From: Kitasatospora atroaurantiaca
GTDB taxonomy: Bacteria > Actinomycetota > Actinomycetes > Streptomycetales > Streptomycetaceae
Assembly (NCBI RefSeq): GCF_007828955.1
Contig: NZ_VIVR01000001.1
Location: 4,898,001 to 4,962,000 of the forward strand
Length of the DNA: 64,000 nucleotides
Reading direction: 5' to 3'
How positions within the stretch are numbered: position 1 is the stretch's first letter; every line of letters begins with the position of its first letter. Shown here piece after piece: positions 48,114 through 56,494 of the stretch. The notes beneath the pieces were generated by a model. The model was not told the origin of the DNA. It saw only the letters and a program-made list of their open reading frames with translations, and ran no database searches. A program made the translations under genes and the position numbers.

Positions 48114-48965
48114 GTGAAGCTCCTCCGTGTAGGCCCCCCGGGCGCCGAGCGCCCGGTGGTACTCGGCCGGGACGGCGCCGCGTACGACCTGTCCGGCCGG
48201 ACCTCGGACATCGACGGTGCGTTCCTGGCCGGCCTCGACCCGGCCGAGCTGGCCCGGGCCGTCGAGAGCGGCGAACTGCCGGTCGCCGACATCGCGGGGC
48301 AGCGGATCGGCGCCCCGGTGGTCCGGCCCGGCAAGGTCGTCGGGATCGGCCTGAACTACCGGGACCACGCCGCCGAGGCCGGGGCCCAGATCCCCGCCGA
48401 GCCGGTGGTCTTCCTCAAGCCCAGCAACACCGTCGTCGGCCCGTACGACGAGGTGCTGGTGCCGCGCGGCAGCGAGAAGACCGACTACGAGGTCGAGCTC
48501 GCCATCGTGATCGGCCGTACCGCCCGCTACCTGGAGAGCGAGCAGGAGGCGGCGGCCGTCATCGCGGGGTACGCGACGGTCAACGACGTCACCGAGCGCG
48601 CCTTCCAGTTCGAGCGCGGCGGCCAGTGGGACAAGGGCAAGTCGGCCGAGACCTTCACCCCGCTCGGCCCCTGGCTGGTCACCGCGGACGAGGTCGCCGA
48701 CCCGCAGCGGCTCGGCCTCAAGCTCTGGGTCAACGGTGACCTGCGGCAGAACGGCAGCACCGCAGAGATGATCTTCCCGGTGCTGGAGATCGTCCGCTAC
48801 CTCAGCCAGTTCATGGTGCTGGAGCCGGGCGACGTGATCGTCACCGGTACGCCGGCCGGCGTGACCCTGGGGCACCCCGGTACGCCGTTCCTGCGCCCGG
48901 CCGACGTGGTCGAGCTGGAGGTCGAGGGCCTCGGCCGACAGCGGCAGGTGCTCGGCAAGGCGTAG
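48114..48965 (+). CDS. Fumarylacetoacetate hydrolase-family protein
   Basis: A 283-residue FAH-fold enzyme: GIGLNYRDHAAEAG, PVVFLKPSNTVVGPYDEV, the metal-ligand segment DYEVELAIVIGR, FQFERGGQWDKGKS, LWVNGDLRQNG and GDVIVTGTPAGV. Such enzymes hydrolyse or decarboxylate 2-keto acids (fumarylpyruvate, oxaloacetate and similar) in catabolic pathways; the exact substrate is not clear. The GTG start is preceded by AGGTGGTGATGG. It stands alone, convergent with a TetR gene, and a terminator lies between them. Confidence 0.9.
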   Translation: MKLLRVGPPGAERPVVLGRDGAAYDLSGRTSDIDGAFLAGLDPAELARAVESGELPVADIAGQRIGAPVVRPGKVVGIGLNYRDHAAEAGAQIPAEPVVFLKPSNTVVGPYDEVLVPRGSEKTDYEVELAIVIGRTARYLESEQEAAAVIAGYATVNDVTERAFQFERGGQWDKGKSAETFTPLGPWLVTADEVADPQRLGLKLWVNGDLRQNGSTAEMIFPVLEIVRYLSQFMVLEPGDVIVTGTPAGVTLGHPGTPFLRPADVVELEVEGLGRQRQVLGKA

Positions 48966-48973
48966 CGCCCGCG

Positions 48974-49009
48974 GCGCTCCCGACCCTTGGCACGGGGGTC
49001 GGGCGCCCA
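48974..49009. terminator. Bidirectional terminator between the FAH and TetR genes
   Basis: Stem CCCGACCC / GGGTCGGG (48979-48986 and 48996-49003), extended by GCGC on each side with one bulged base. It begins just past the FAH stop and lies between convergent genes. Confidence 0.75.
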
Positions 49010-49020
49010 TGACCCCGGGT

Positions 49021-49815
49021 CTACTCGGGGACCGTCGGCAGGGTGCGCAGCCGCTGCACCAGCGCTGCCGCGGGCCCGTCCGCCGTCTCCAGCGTGAGCA
49101 GCCCGGCCAGCACCTCCGCGGTCTGCGGGTCGTGCACGGCGGTCGCGACGCTCATCGCCACGAACTCGTCCACCAACCAGTCGCGCAGCGAGGCCTGCGG
49201 GATCTGCCGGCCCTCGTCCAGCCAGGTCAGCGCCGATGCCTCGACCACCGAGATCCACGACCGCACCAGCAGCGTCAGCCGCGGCCCGGCCTCCCGCACG
49301 CCCATGTGACGCAGCGTCCGGCGCAGCGCGGCCCGCCGCACCTCGTCCACGATCGCCGAGGTCCGCGCCGTCTCCACCACCGAGCCACCGCGCAGCAGTG
49401 CGCCGTAACCGGCGTCGTGCTCGGCGACGAACTCGAAGTAGCGGTCCAGTACGGCGGCCAGCTGCTCGGTCGGCGTGCCCTCGGCGGGCACCGAGAACCG
49501 GCTGGTCAGCTCCTCGGCCGCACTGCGCAGGGCGGCCTCGTACAGCTGCTGCTTGCCGCCCGCGAAGTAGCGGTAGACCAGCGGGCGGGAGGCGCCGGCC
49601 GCCTCGGCCACGTCGTCCAGGCTGACCTCCTCCGGCGGACGGGAGCTGAACAGCTCCAGCGCGACGGAGATCAGCTGCTCGCGCCGCTGCTGCACCGGCA
49701 GCCGCCGGTAGCCGGAGCGGCGCGCGCGGGGCTCCGTGGTGCCCTGGGAGGCCGCGGTGCCCGCGGTGCCTGCCAGGGACGAGGAGTCGGGGGAGATCGC
49801 TGAACTGGCTGCCAT
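49021..49815 (-). CDS. TetR-family transcriptional regulator
   Basis: A 264-residue repressor. After a ~35-residue flexible Ser/Ala-rich N-terminus comes the helix-turn-helix (LDDVAEAAGASRPLVYRYF, residues about 66-84), then an all-helical ligand domain. It is divergent from the rhomboid-like gene at 49972, with a 156-base shared region, so it may control that gene and itself. The ribosome site at 49815 is weak, and an internal start cannot be excluded. Ligand unknown. Confidence 0.88.
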   Translation of the reverse strand: MAASSAISPDSSSLAGTAGTAASQGTTEPRARRSGYRRLPVQQRREQLISVALELFSSRPPEEVSLDDVAEAAGASRPLVYRYFAGGKQQLYEAALRSAAEELTSRFSVPAEGTPTEQLAAVLDRYFEFVAEHDAGYGALLRGGSVVETARTSAIVDEVRRAALRRTLRHMGVREAGPRLTLLVRSWISVVEASALTWLDEGRQIPQASLRDWLVDEFVAMSVATAVHDPQTAEVLAGLLTLETADGPAAALVQRLRTLPTVPE

Positions 49816-49971
49816 GGCGGCCAGCGTAATGGCCGCAGCACCTATTTACCCCTGGTCGGAGCCGCTCTCCTCACCTCGGGGAGGCCCGGCGGGTCATCCT
49901 CCGAGGGGCGGCGCACCGCCCCCATGATGTGACCAGGCGTCAGCGTGGGCGGCCCGGCGGGAGAGAGGGAC

Positions 49972-50673
49972 ATGCAGCAGGCGGTCGAGAGCGAACGAGC
50001 GGACGGAATCGCGGCCCGGATTCTGCGCCGTGCGTGGGCCTGGGTCCGCGCCGCCCCCGGGACCTACGTCTGGCTGCTGCTCCTGGCCGTCACCAGCTTC
50101 GTCGTGGCCCGGATGGACCCGGCGAACCTGCACTGGTTCCTCGCGAAACGCAGCACCAACGTCGACCAGTTGCGCAGCCACCCCGTGCACGCCCTGCTCG
50201 CCAGCGCGATCTGGACCGAGCAGGCCGACTTCGCCTTCTACTTCCTGATCTTCACCATCTTCCACGTGCCCGCCGAGCGTTGGCTGGGCACCCGCCGCTG
50301 GCTCACCGTCGCGCTCACCGCCCACGTCCTGGCCACCCTCATCAGCGAGGGCATCGTTGCCCGGGGCGTCGACGCCGGCCGCCTTCCCGCGAACATGGCC
50401 GACACCGTCGACGTCGGCGTCTCGTATGCGCTGGCCGGTGTCGAGGGCGTGCTCACGTACCGCTTCGCGGGCTGGTGGCGCCGGCTCTACGGCGGTGTCC
50501 TGCTCCTCTTCTACCTGATCCCGCTGATCGTCTCGCACACCTTCACCGACCTCGGGCACTTCTGCTCCGTCCTGATCGGCCTGAGCTTCTACCGCTTCGC
50601 CCGCGGCCGGCCGACCTGGGACCCGCTCGCCGCCTGGCGGACCTGGCGGGACCGGCGGCGGGCCGTCCGGTGA
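49972..50673 (+). CDS. Rhomboid-like integral membrane protein
   Basis: A 233-residue protein with about six membrane segments (TYVWLLLLAVTSFVVARM, FAFYFLIFTIFHVP, LTVALTAHVLATLISEG, LLLFYLIPLIVSH). It keeps DVGVSYALAG and DLGHFCSVLIG, equivalent to DIGVSYG and GHPAALLIG in the protein at 13904-14656; these occupy the Ser and His positions of rhomboid proteases. I chose the ATG at 49972 with GAGAGAGG upstream over a GTG at 49945. It is divergent from TetR. Protease activity is unproven. Confidence 0.78.
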   Translation: MQQAVESERADGIAARILRRAWAWVRAAPGTYVWLLLLAVTSFVVARMDPANLHWFLAKRSTNVDQLRSHPVHALLASAIWTEQADFAFYFLIFTIFHVPAERWLGTRRWLTVALTAHVLATLISEGIVARGVDAGRLPANMADTVDVGVSYALAGVEGVLTYRFAGWWRRLYGGVLLLFYLIPLIVSHTFTDLGHFCSVLIGLSFYRFARGRPTWDPLAAWRTWRDRRRAVR

Positions 50674-50682
50674 CGGACCGTC

Positions 50683-50715
50683 CGGACGGACGACCGTCCG
50701 ATCGTTCGACCGATC
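50683..50715 (+). terminator. Hairpins after the rhomboid-like gene
   Basis: CGGACGG-ACGA-CCGTCCG (50683-50700) followed by GATCG-N6-CGATC (50700-50715), starting nine bases past the stop codon. There is no T run; a GC-type terminator is likely. Confidence 0.55.
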
Positions 50716-50800
50716 GAGTGGCGGGCCGAGCGTTGGATCAGCGAGGTCAAGCTCCCCCAAAGGGGCTTGCAAACCGGCCTAGCTGCGAAAAGATGGCCGA

Positions 50801-52513
50801 ATGGTTGAAGAACTGATCAACTCCCACGCAGACGGCACCACCCCTCGCCGCATCGCCGACTCCTACGTCCACGCTCTCGCCGACCTCGACCCGCTGACCG
50901 CGGTGTATCTCGGGCTCAACCCGGAGGACGACAGACTCCCCGACCTCTCCCCGGCAGGTCACGAGGCCCTCGCCGAGCTCGCCCGCCGCACCCTCGCCGA
51001 CCTCGACGCCGCCGAGGCGGCCGGCGCCGCGCACGACGAGGCCGAGCGCCGCTGCGCCCGCCTGCTCCGCGAGCGGCTCACCGCCGAGCTCGCCGTGCAC
51101 GACGCCGGCGAGAGCTTCCGCGCCGTACGCAACCTCGGCTCGCCCGTCCACGGCGTGCGCGAGGTCTTCACCCTGATGAGCACCGACACCGACGAGCAGT
51201 GGGAGGTCGTCGGCCGCCGGCTCGCCCGCGTGCCGGTCGCCGTGGAGCAGTACCGCGCGCTGCTCGCCGAGGGCATCGAGAAGGGTCTGCTGTCCGGCCC
51301 CCGCCAGGTCACCACCGTGATCGGGCAGATCGGCGAGTGGCTGGAGGGCGAGGCCCCGGGCGGCTGGTTCGGCTCCTTCGTCCAGGACGCGCCCGAGGCT
51401 CAGCGCGAAGGCCTGACCGCCACCGCCGTCGCCGCCTCCGATGCGCTGGCCGGGCTGCGCGACTGGCTCCGGGACGTCTACGGGCCCGCGGCCGCCGAGG
51501 CCCCCGACACCGCGGGCCGCGAGCGCTACGCCCGCTGGGTCCGCTACTGGACCGGCGCCGACCTGGACCTCGACGAGGCGTACCGCTGGGCCTGGGAGCA
51601 GTTCCACGACCTGGACGCCCAGATGCGCGCCGAGGCCGAGAAGGTGCTGCCGGGCAGCACCCCCATGGAAGCCATGAAGTGGCTCGAGACCGACGGCCCG
51701 GCGATCAAGGGCGAGGAGAACGCCCGCGAGTACCTCCAGGGCCTGATGGACCAGGCCATCAACGACCTGCAGGGCGTCCACTTCGACCTCGCCGACCCGC
51801 TGCTCAACGTCGAGTCGAAGCTCGCCCCCTCCGGCAGCGCTGCCGCGCCGTACTACACCGCGCCCTCGCTGGACTTCTCCCGCCCCGGCCGCACCTGGCT
51901 GCCGACCCTCGGCCGGGAGAGCTTCCCGGTCTGGGACCTGGTCTCCACCTGGTACCACGAGGGCGTTCCCGGCCACCACCTGCAGCTCGCGCAGTGGACG
52001 TACGTCGCCGACCGGCTCTCCACCTACCAGGTCACCCTCGGCGGGGTCAGTGCAAACCTGGAGGGCTGGGCCCTCTATGCCGAGCGCCTGATGGACGAGC
52101 TCGGCTACCTGACCGACCCCGGCCACCGCCTCGGCTACCTCAACGCCCAGATGATGCGGGCGCTTCGGGTGATCGTCGACATCGGCATGCACGTCGGCCT
52201 GGAGTTCCCGGCGGACTCCCCGTACAAGCCGGGCGAGCTGATGGTCCCGGACGACGCCCGGGAGTTCTTCGGCCAGTACTGCGGGCTCTCCGCCGACTTC
52301 CTGGACAGCGAGCTGGTCCGCTACCTCGGCATGCCCGGCCAGGCGATCGGTTACAAGCTGGGCGAGCGCGCCTGGCTGCAGGGCCGTGCCCAGGCCAAGG
52401 CGGCCGCCGAGACGCGGGGCGAGACCTTCGACCTCAAGTCCTGGCACATGGCGGCCCTCTCCCAGGGGTCGCTCGGCCTGGACGACCTGGTCGCGGAGCT
52501 CAGCGCGCTGTAA
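50801..52513 (+). CDS. DUF885 family protein, probable zinc metallopeptidase
   Basis: A 570-residue soluble protein of the DUF885 family. The conserved motif YHEGVPGHHLQ (His386, Glu387, His392, His393) resembles a gluzincin-type metal site, with downstream Glu in EGWALYAERLMDELG as likely third ligand. The layout suggests a carboxypeptidase- or thermolysin-like enzyme with a closed helical fold, without signal peptide. The start ATG at 50801 lacks a clear ribosome site. A short hairpin (AAGCTCCCC-CAAA-GGGGCTT, about 50748-50768) lies upstream. Natural substrates are unknown. Confidence 0.88.
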   Translation: MVEELINSHADGTTPRRIADSYVHALADLDPLTAVYLGLNPEDDRLPDLSPAGHEALAELARRTLADLDAAEAAGAAHDEAERRCARLLRERLTAELAVHDAGESFRAVRNLGSPVHGVREVFTLMSTDTDEQWEVVGRRLARVPVAVEQYRALLAEGIEKGLLSGPRQVTTVIGQIGEWLEGEAPGGWFGSFVQDAPEAQREGLTATAVAASDALAGLRDWLRDVYGPAAAEAPDTAGRERYARWVRYWTGADLDLDEAYRWAWEQFHDLDAQMRAEAEKVLPGSTPMEAMKWLETDGPAIKGEENAREYLQGLMDQAINDLQGVHFDLADPLLNVESKLAPSGSAAAPYYTAPSLDFSRPGRTWLPTLGRESFPVWDLVSTWYHEGVPGHHLQLAQWTYVADRLSTYQVTLGGVSANLEGWALYAERLMDELGYLTDPGHRLGYLNAQMMRALRVIVDIGMHVGLEFPADSPYKPGELMVPDDAREFFGQYCGLSADFLDSELVRYLGMPGQAIGYKLGERAWLQGRAQAKAAAETRGETFDLKSWHMAALSQGSLGLDDLVAELSAL

Positions 52514-52620
52514 GGCCGGTGCGCGCGGGGGTCCCCGGCAGGACAGGGGGGCGGGGACCCCAACCCGGCGGGCCTGGATCAGTTCCGGATCCGGCCTGGG
52601 CCCGGAGAATGATGCGCCTT

Positions 52621-52654
52621 GGGACTTTAGTCCCGATTGGGGGTGTTACACCCC
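52621..52654 (+). promoter_or_regulatory. DosR/DevR-box-like palindrome plus a second palindrome before an efflux gene
   Basis: GGGACTTTAGTCCC (52621-52634) is a perfect palindrome matching the core of the mycobacterial DosR box (TTSGGGACTWWAGTCCCSAA). Six bases on lies GGGGTGT-T-ACACCCC (52640-52654), also perfect. Both are within about 120 bases of the efflux start, in an AT-richer stretch, and may be two different operators. Confidence 0.6.
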
Positions 52655-52737
52655 ATATCTTCTTGCCAATCACTCGCGCGCGAGTTTGGCTGGAAGGCGG
52701 CTGCGTGTCCTCTCCGATCCCCCGGAAGGCGATCCCA

Positions 52738-54234
52738 GTGTCTTCACAACCTCCCCCTGGTGATGCCGCGGCGGAATCCCGTCGCTGGTGGGCGCTGGCG
52801 GTCATCGCGATCGCCCAACTGATGATCGTCCTCGACATCACCATCGTGAACATCGCGCTCCCCTCGGCCCAGCACGACCTGGGCATATCCGACGCCGATC
52901 GCCAGTGGGTGATCACCGCCTACACCCTGGCGTTCGGCGGCCTCCTGCTTCTCGGCGGCCGACTCGGTGACCTCTTCGGCCGAAAACGGGTCTTCGTGAT
53001 AGGCCTGCTCGGCTTCGCGGCGGCCTCCGCGCTCGGCGGCGGCGCCGTCGGACCGACGATGCTCTTCGCGGCCCGCGCCCTGCAGGGCGCCTTCGGCGCG
53101 CTCCTGGCCCCGTCGGCGCTGGGGCTGCTCTCCACCACCTTCTCCAACCCGAAGGAACGAAGCACGGCCTTCGGCATCTTCGGAGCGATCGCCGCCGGCG
53201 GCGCCGCGATCGGCTTCATCATGGGCGGCCTGCTGACCGAGTACCTGAACTGGCGCTGGTGCCTGTTCGTCAACACGCCGATCGCGATCGCCACCGCCTT
53301 CGCCGCGTACTACGTGCTGACGGCCGACCACATCGCCAAGGGCCGCCGGGTGAAGCTGGATCTTCCCGGCGCGTTCCTGGGCTGCGGCGGCCTGCTCGCC
53401 ATCGTGTACGGCACCTCGGAGGCCACGACCCGCGGGTGGGGTGACTGGCTCGTGCTGGGCACGCTCGCCCTCGGCGTGGCTCTGCTGGCGCTCTTCGTCC
53501 TGGTGGAGAAGCGCACCGCCCATGCCCTGCTGCCGATGCACATCGTCGCCGAGCGCAACCGAGGCGGAGGGGCGCTCTCGGTGGGCCTGGCCATGGTCGG
53601 GATGTTCGGCCTGTTCCTCTTCCTCACCTACTACCTGCAGGTGATCAAGGGCTACTCGCCGATCCGGACCGGCGTCTCGTTCCTGCCGATGACGGCCGCG
53701 ATCGTCATCAGCTCGACCGGCATCGCCGCCCGGCTGATGACCCGGGTGCCGTCCCGGAACCTGATCACGCCCGGTCTGCTGCTGGCCGCCGGGGGCATGG
53801 CCTGGCTGACCCAGATGAAGGTGGACAGTCCGTACGTGGCCATGGTGCTGCCCGCCGAGCTCCTGCTCGGCTTCGGCATGGGCATGGTGTTCATGCCCGC
53901 GATGAGCCTGGCCACCCTGGGCGTGGCGCCGAACGAGGCGGGTGCAGCCTCCGCCACCATCAACTCCGCCCAGCAGGTGGGCGGCTCCTTCGGCACGGCG
54001 CTGCTCAACACCATCGCGGCCAGCGTCACCACCAGCTATCTGGCCTCCCGGATCGCGTCCGACCCGCAGGTCCAGGCTCAGGGCGCCGTGCACGGGTACG
54101 CCGTGGCCACGGCGGTGGCGATGGGCATCCTGCTCCTCGCGGCCCTGATCGCCTTCCTGATGATCAGTCACAGACCGGCGCCGGGCGAGGCAGCCGGGGA
54201 GAGCGCAGAGTCCACCGCCCAGGTGGCGGCCTGA
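52738..54234 (+). CDS. MFS drug efflux transporter (DHA2, 14 helices)
   Basis: A 498-residue exporter. Helix-1 motif VLDITIVNIALPSAQ, motif A GGRLGDLFGRKRVFV, motif C region in helix 5 (GGAAIGFIMGGLLTEYLNWR), then about 14 helices and a short tail. It resembles EmrB/QacA-type pumps. The GTG at 52738 has GGAAGG eight bases upstream; a GTG at 52705 has an equally good site and would add 11 residues. The DosR-like and second palindrome upstream suggest stress- or drug-dependent control. A C-rich hairpin (54251-54278) followed by TTT ends the transcript. Confidence 0.9.
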   Translation: MSSQPPPGDAAAESRRWWALAVIAIAQLMIVLDITIVNIALPSAQHDLGISDADRQWVITAYTLAFGGLLLLGGRLGDLFGRKRVFVIGLLGFAAASALGGGAVGPTMLFAARALQGAFGALLAPSALGLLSTTFSNPKERSTAFGIFGAIAAGGAAIGFIMGGLLTEYLNWRWCLFVNTPIAIATAFAAYYVLTADHIAKGRRVKLDLPGAFLGCGGLLAIVYGTSEATTRGWGDWLVLGTLALGVALLALFVLVEKRTAHALLPMHIVAERNRGGGALSVGLAMVGMFGLFLFLTYYLQVIKGYSPIRTGVSFLPMTAAIVISSTGIAARLMTRVPSRNLITPGLLLAAGGMAWLTQMKVDSPYVAMVLPAELLLGFGMGMVFMPAMSLATLGVAPNEAGAASATINSAQQVGGSFGTALLNTIAASVTTSYLASRIASDPQVQAQGAVHGYAVATAVAMGILLLAALIAFLMISHRPAPGEAAGESAESTAQVAA

Positions 54235-54312
54235 TCTGCGCTACCTGCAGCCCCCTGCGGAATCACACCCGTGGGGGGTTTCGCCTGTCCGCTGTCCGGC
54301 CATCCCTCTCTT

Positions 54313-54348
54313 GGTCATCTTCAGTGGTCATCTTCAGCGGTCATCTTC
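54313..54348. repeat. Tandem 13-base repeat, about 2.8 copies
   Basis: GGTCATCTTCAGT, GGTCATCTTCAGC and a partial GGTCATCTTC stand head to tail between the efflux gene and the protease gene. They could be an iteron-like operator for the protease promoter or just slippage product. Confidence 0.75.
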
Positions 54349-54484
54349 GTGGCCGAACGGGAGATTCTCACGTGTCTCCCAGCATAGGATCACAGGAATC
54401 CCAGTTGATCAGCTCATAGTCGGGACGTACGCGCAGCACCGGGCGCGTGATTGAACCATCTGCTGGGCAGGAGTGACGTACTTG

Positions 54485-55420
54485 ATGAGCCGTCATCGAA
54501 AGGCGCGCGGACAGATGTACCGACGACCTGTGGCGCTGACCTCCCTCCTCGCCCTGGGCATGGCCGCCGCCATAGCGGGCGTCAGTACGCTCACCAGCGA
54601 GGCCACGGCCTTCAACGACCACACCTCGGCGTCCGCCGCCGCCCCCTCGTCCTCCCCGGCTCCCTCCGCGTCCGCATCCCCCTCTCCGTCGAGCGCCCCC
54701 ACCACGGACTCCAAGGAGGTCGTGTCCTCCGGCGGCAGCTCGGACAACACCTCCGTCCTGGTCGCGCCGGCCGCGCTCGGCACCACGGCCACCGCGCCCT
54801 CGACCCCCGAGTCGAACCGGGTCGGCGCACTCTTCTCCGGCAGCATCTCGGCGGGCAACCACTTCTGTACCGCCAGCGTGCTCCACAGCAGCACCAAGAA
54901 CCTCATCCTCACCGCCGCACACTGCGTCTCCGGCACCGACGGGGTGAAGTTCGTCCCCGGCTACCGCGACGGCAAGGCCCCGTACGGCAGTTGGCAGGTC
55001 ACCAAGGTCTACACGACCACCGGCTGGAGCACGGACACCGACGAGGACGAGGACTTCGCCATCCTCCAGGTCGCCCGCGACGACGGCCGCGACATCGAGG
55101 ACGTGGTCGGAGGCAACACCCTCGGTCTGAAGGCGAGTTACACCACGGTGGTCCGCCTCTACGGCGTCCCCGACGACAGCGAGTCCCCGATCCTCTGCAC
55201 CAACGTCACCACCCGCCAGGACACCAACCAGCGCCGCATCGACTGCCCCTCCTACTCGGGCGGCACCAGCGGCGGCCCCTGGATCGACACCGGCACCGGC
55301 CAGGTCATCGGCGTCATCGGCGGCTACCAGGAGGGCGGCAACACCGACGACACCTCCTACAGTGCCTACTTCGACTCCACCATCGGCACCCTCTACAAGC
55401 AGGCCGTCGCCGACTCGTAG
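54485..55420 (+). CDS. Secreted trypsin-like serine protease
   Basis: A 311-residue exported protease. The N-terminal signal (PVALTSLLALGMAAAIAGV) is followed by a ~70-residue Ser/Ala/Pro-rich linker, then a chymotrypsin-fold domain with triad His146 (LTAAHC), Asp190 (DEDFAIL) and Ser262 (SGGTSGGPW), plus Cys pairs that may form disulfides. The start is the ATG at 54485 with AGGAG upstream at a long spacing; an ATG at 54515 is possible. The linker looks like a cell-wall-spanning or propeptide region. A terminator-like hairpin follows. Confidence 0.9.
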   Translation: MSRHRKARGQMYRRPVALTSLLALGMAAAIAGVSTLTSEATAFNDHTSASAAAPSSSPAPSASASPSPSSAPTTDSKEVVSSGGSSDNTSVLVAPAALGTTATAPSTPESNRVGALFSGSISAGNHFCTASVLHSSTKNLILTAAHCVSGTDGVKFVPGYRDGKAPYGSWQVTKVYTTTGWSTDTDEDEDFAILQVARDDGRDIEDVVGGNTLGLKASYTTVVRLYGVPDDSESPILCTNVTTRQDTNQRRIDCPSYSGGTSGGPWIDTGTGQVIGVIGGYQEGGNTDDTSYSAYFDSTIGTLYKQAVADS

Positions 55421-55488
55421 TGGAGAGGGGGGTGGGGTTGATGCTGTTCGAGACCCCTAGACGAGGGCCCGGGGACCTCTATCGGGCC

Positions 55489-55520
55489 ACCCCCCTTGGG
55501 TCGCGATGCCCACGGGGGGT
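55489..55520 (+). terminator. Probable terminator after the protease gene
   Basis: ACCCCCC-N18-GGGGGGT (arms 55489-55495 and 55514-55520), about 70 bases past the protease stop, in the ~270-base gap before the tRNA gene. The rest of the gap holds no gene that I can support. Confidence 0.45.
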
Positions 55521-55632
55521 CATCAGGCCGACCAAACGGTGGCAGGAGACTATGGCCCGCCTCTGATTCTTCCGTGCGGAACGCGTCTGGCACGTGAGTG
55601 GTACGGGCTGGATCTGGCCCGAGATGCAACGA

Positions 55633-55671
55633 AGGCCCAGTCCTGCGGTAACTAACCGCTGGGCTGGGCCT
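55633..55671 (-). terminator. Terminator of the tRNA-Arg gene
   Basis: AGGCCCAG / CTGGGCCT (55633-55640 and 55664-55671) with an inner stem CGGT / ACCG. Reading on the minus strand it comes about 20 bases past the tRNA 3' end and is followed by TTCGTTGC. Confidence 0.7.
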
Positions 55672-55691
55672 ATTGCGCACTTCTTGCGAAG

Positions 55692-55763
55692 TGCCCCCGG
55701 CAGGATTCGAACCTGCGCACCCGCCTCCGGAGGGCGGTGCTCTATCCCCTGAGCTACGGGGGC
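55692..55763 (-). tRNA. tRNA-Arg, anticodon CCG
   Basis: The minus strand folds as a complete cloverleaf: acceptor GCCCCCG with CGGGGGC, D arm GCTC/GAGC, anticodon stem CCGCC/GGCGG around loop CTCCGGA (anticodon CCG), T arm GCAGG/CCTGC around TTCGAAT, discriminator A. CCA is not encoded. It reads CGG arginine codons, which are common in this genome. The 3' trailer contains GCACTTC-TTGC-GAAGTGC (55677-55694), overlapping the tRNA's last bases. Confidence 0.97.
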
Positions 55764-55909
55764 CTGCTTGGTGTCGCTGTACTGCTTGCTGCGACGTGGA
55801 GAACACTACCAGGCCGGGGGCGTTGTCCGTGCACGGGTTTTGGTGGGCGGGGTGGTGGAAGTCGGGAAAGGCCGGACGGGCCGGTGGGTGCGCGGCTACC
55901 CTCGGTGAG

Positions 55910-56413
55910 GTGTCCGGAACGTCCGGGCGGGTCCTCGTGGTGGACGACAGCGAGGTGATCCGCCAGCTGATCAGAGTCAACCTGGAGCTCGAGGGCTTCC
56001 AGGTGGTGACGGCTGCCGACGGGGCGGAGTGTCTGGAGGTCGTCCGCCGGGTGAGGCCCGACGTGGTGACGCTGGATGTGGTGATGCCGCGGCTGGACGG
56101 GCTCAGGACGGCGGCCCGCCTTCGTGCCGCCCCCGCCACAAGCCGGCTGCCGATCGCGATCGTCAGCGCGTGCACCCCCGCCGACCTCGACCGCGGTGAG
56201 TCGGTCGGCGTGGACGGTTATCTCGGCAAGCCCTTCGACCCGGCGGATCTGGTGGCCCTGGTCCGGCGCCTGATGGTGCTGAGCGAGGAGGGCGGCTCCG
56301 GCCGGCCCGGCGGCTTCGCGTACGGCTTCGGTGACAGCTCAAGGGACGGCTCACGCGAGAGCTCGCGGGACGACCCCGGAGGGTTCCGCTCTCAGCGAAC
56401 AGAGCGCGGCTGA
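55910..56413 (+). CDS. Stand-alone response regulator upstream of argS
   Basis: A 167-residue protein made of one receiver domain (RVLVVDDSEVIRQLIRVNLE, phosphorylation Asp56 in VVTLDVVMPRLDG, Lys107 in GYLGKPFDPADL) and a ~45-residue disordered tail with SSRDGSRESSRDD. No DNA-binding output domain, so it likely works by protein contact. A GTG start with GGTGAG directly upstream; no kinase gene is near. The same arrangement upstream of argS is familiar from Streptomyces. Confidence 0.85.
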   Translation: MSGTSGRVLVVDDSEVIRQLIRVNLELEGFQVVTAADGAECLEVVRRVRPDVVTLDVVMPRLDGLRTAARLRAAPATSRLPIAIVSACTPADLDRGESVGVDGYLGKPFDPADLVALVRRLMVLSEEGGSGRPGGFAYGFGDSSRDGSRESSRDDPGGFRSQRTERG

Positions 56414-56494
56414 CGACATTTCCGGGCGGCACGCACGTCTCAACGGGTAAACCGAGTGGCGGGCCCATCCCCCCTCTCGCCTACGCTTGGCGTC

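Noticed and set aside
50801..54234. One long frame joining DUF885-region sequence to the second efflux protein
   Set aside because: The upstream part of that frame is an out-of-frame shadow of DUF885; a well-placed GTG with ribosome site starts the transporter at 52738.
54313..54348. CRISPR-like array
   Set aside because: Units are 13 bases with no spacers and no cas genes; it is a simple tandem repeat, as is the heptamer array at 7055.
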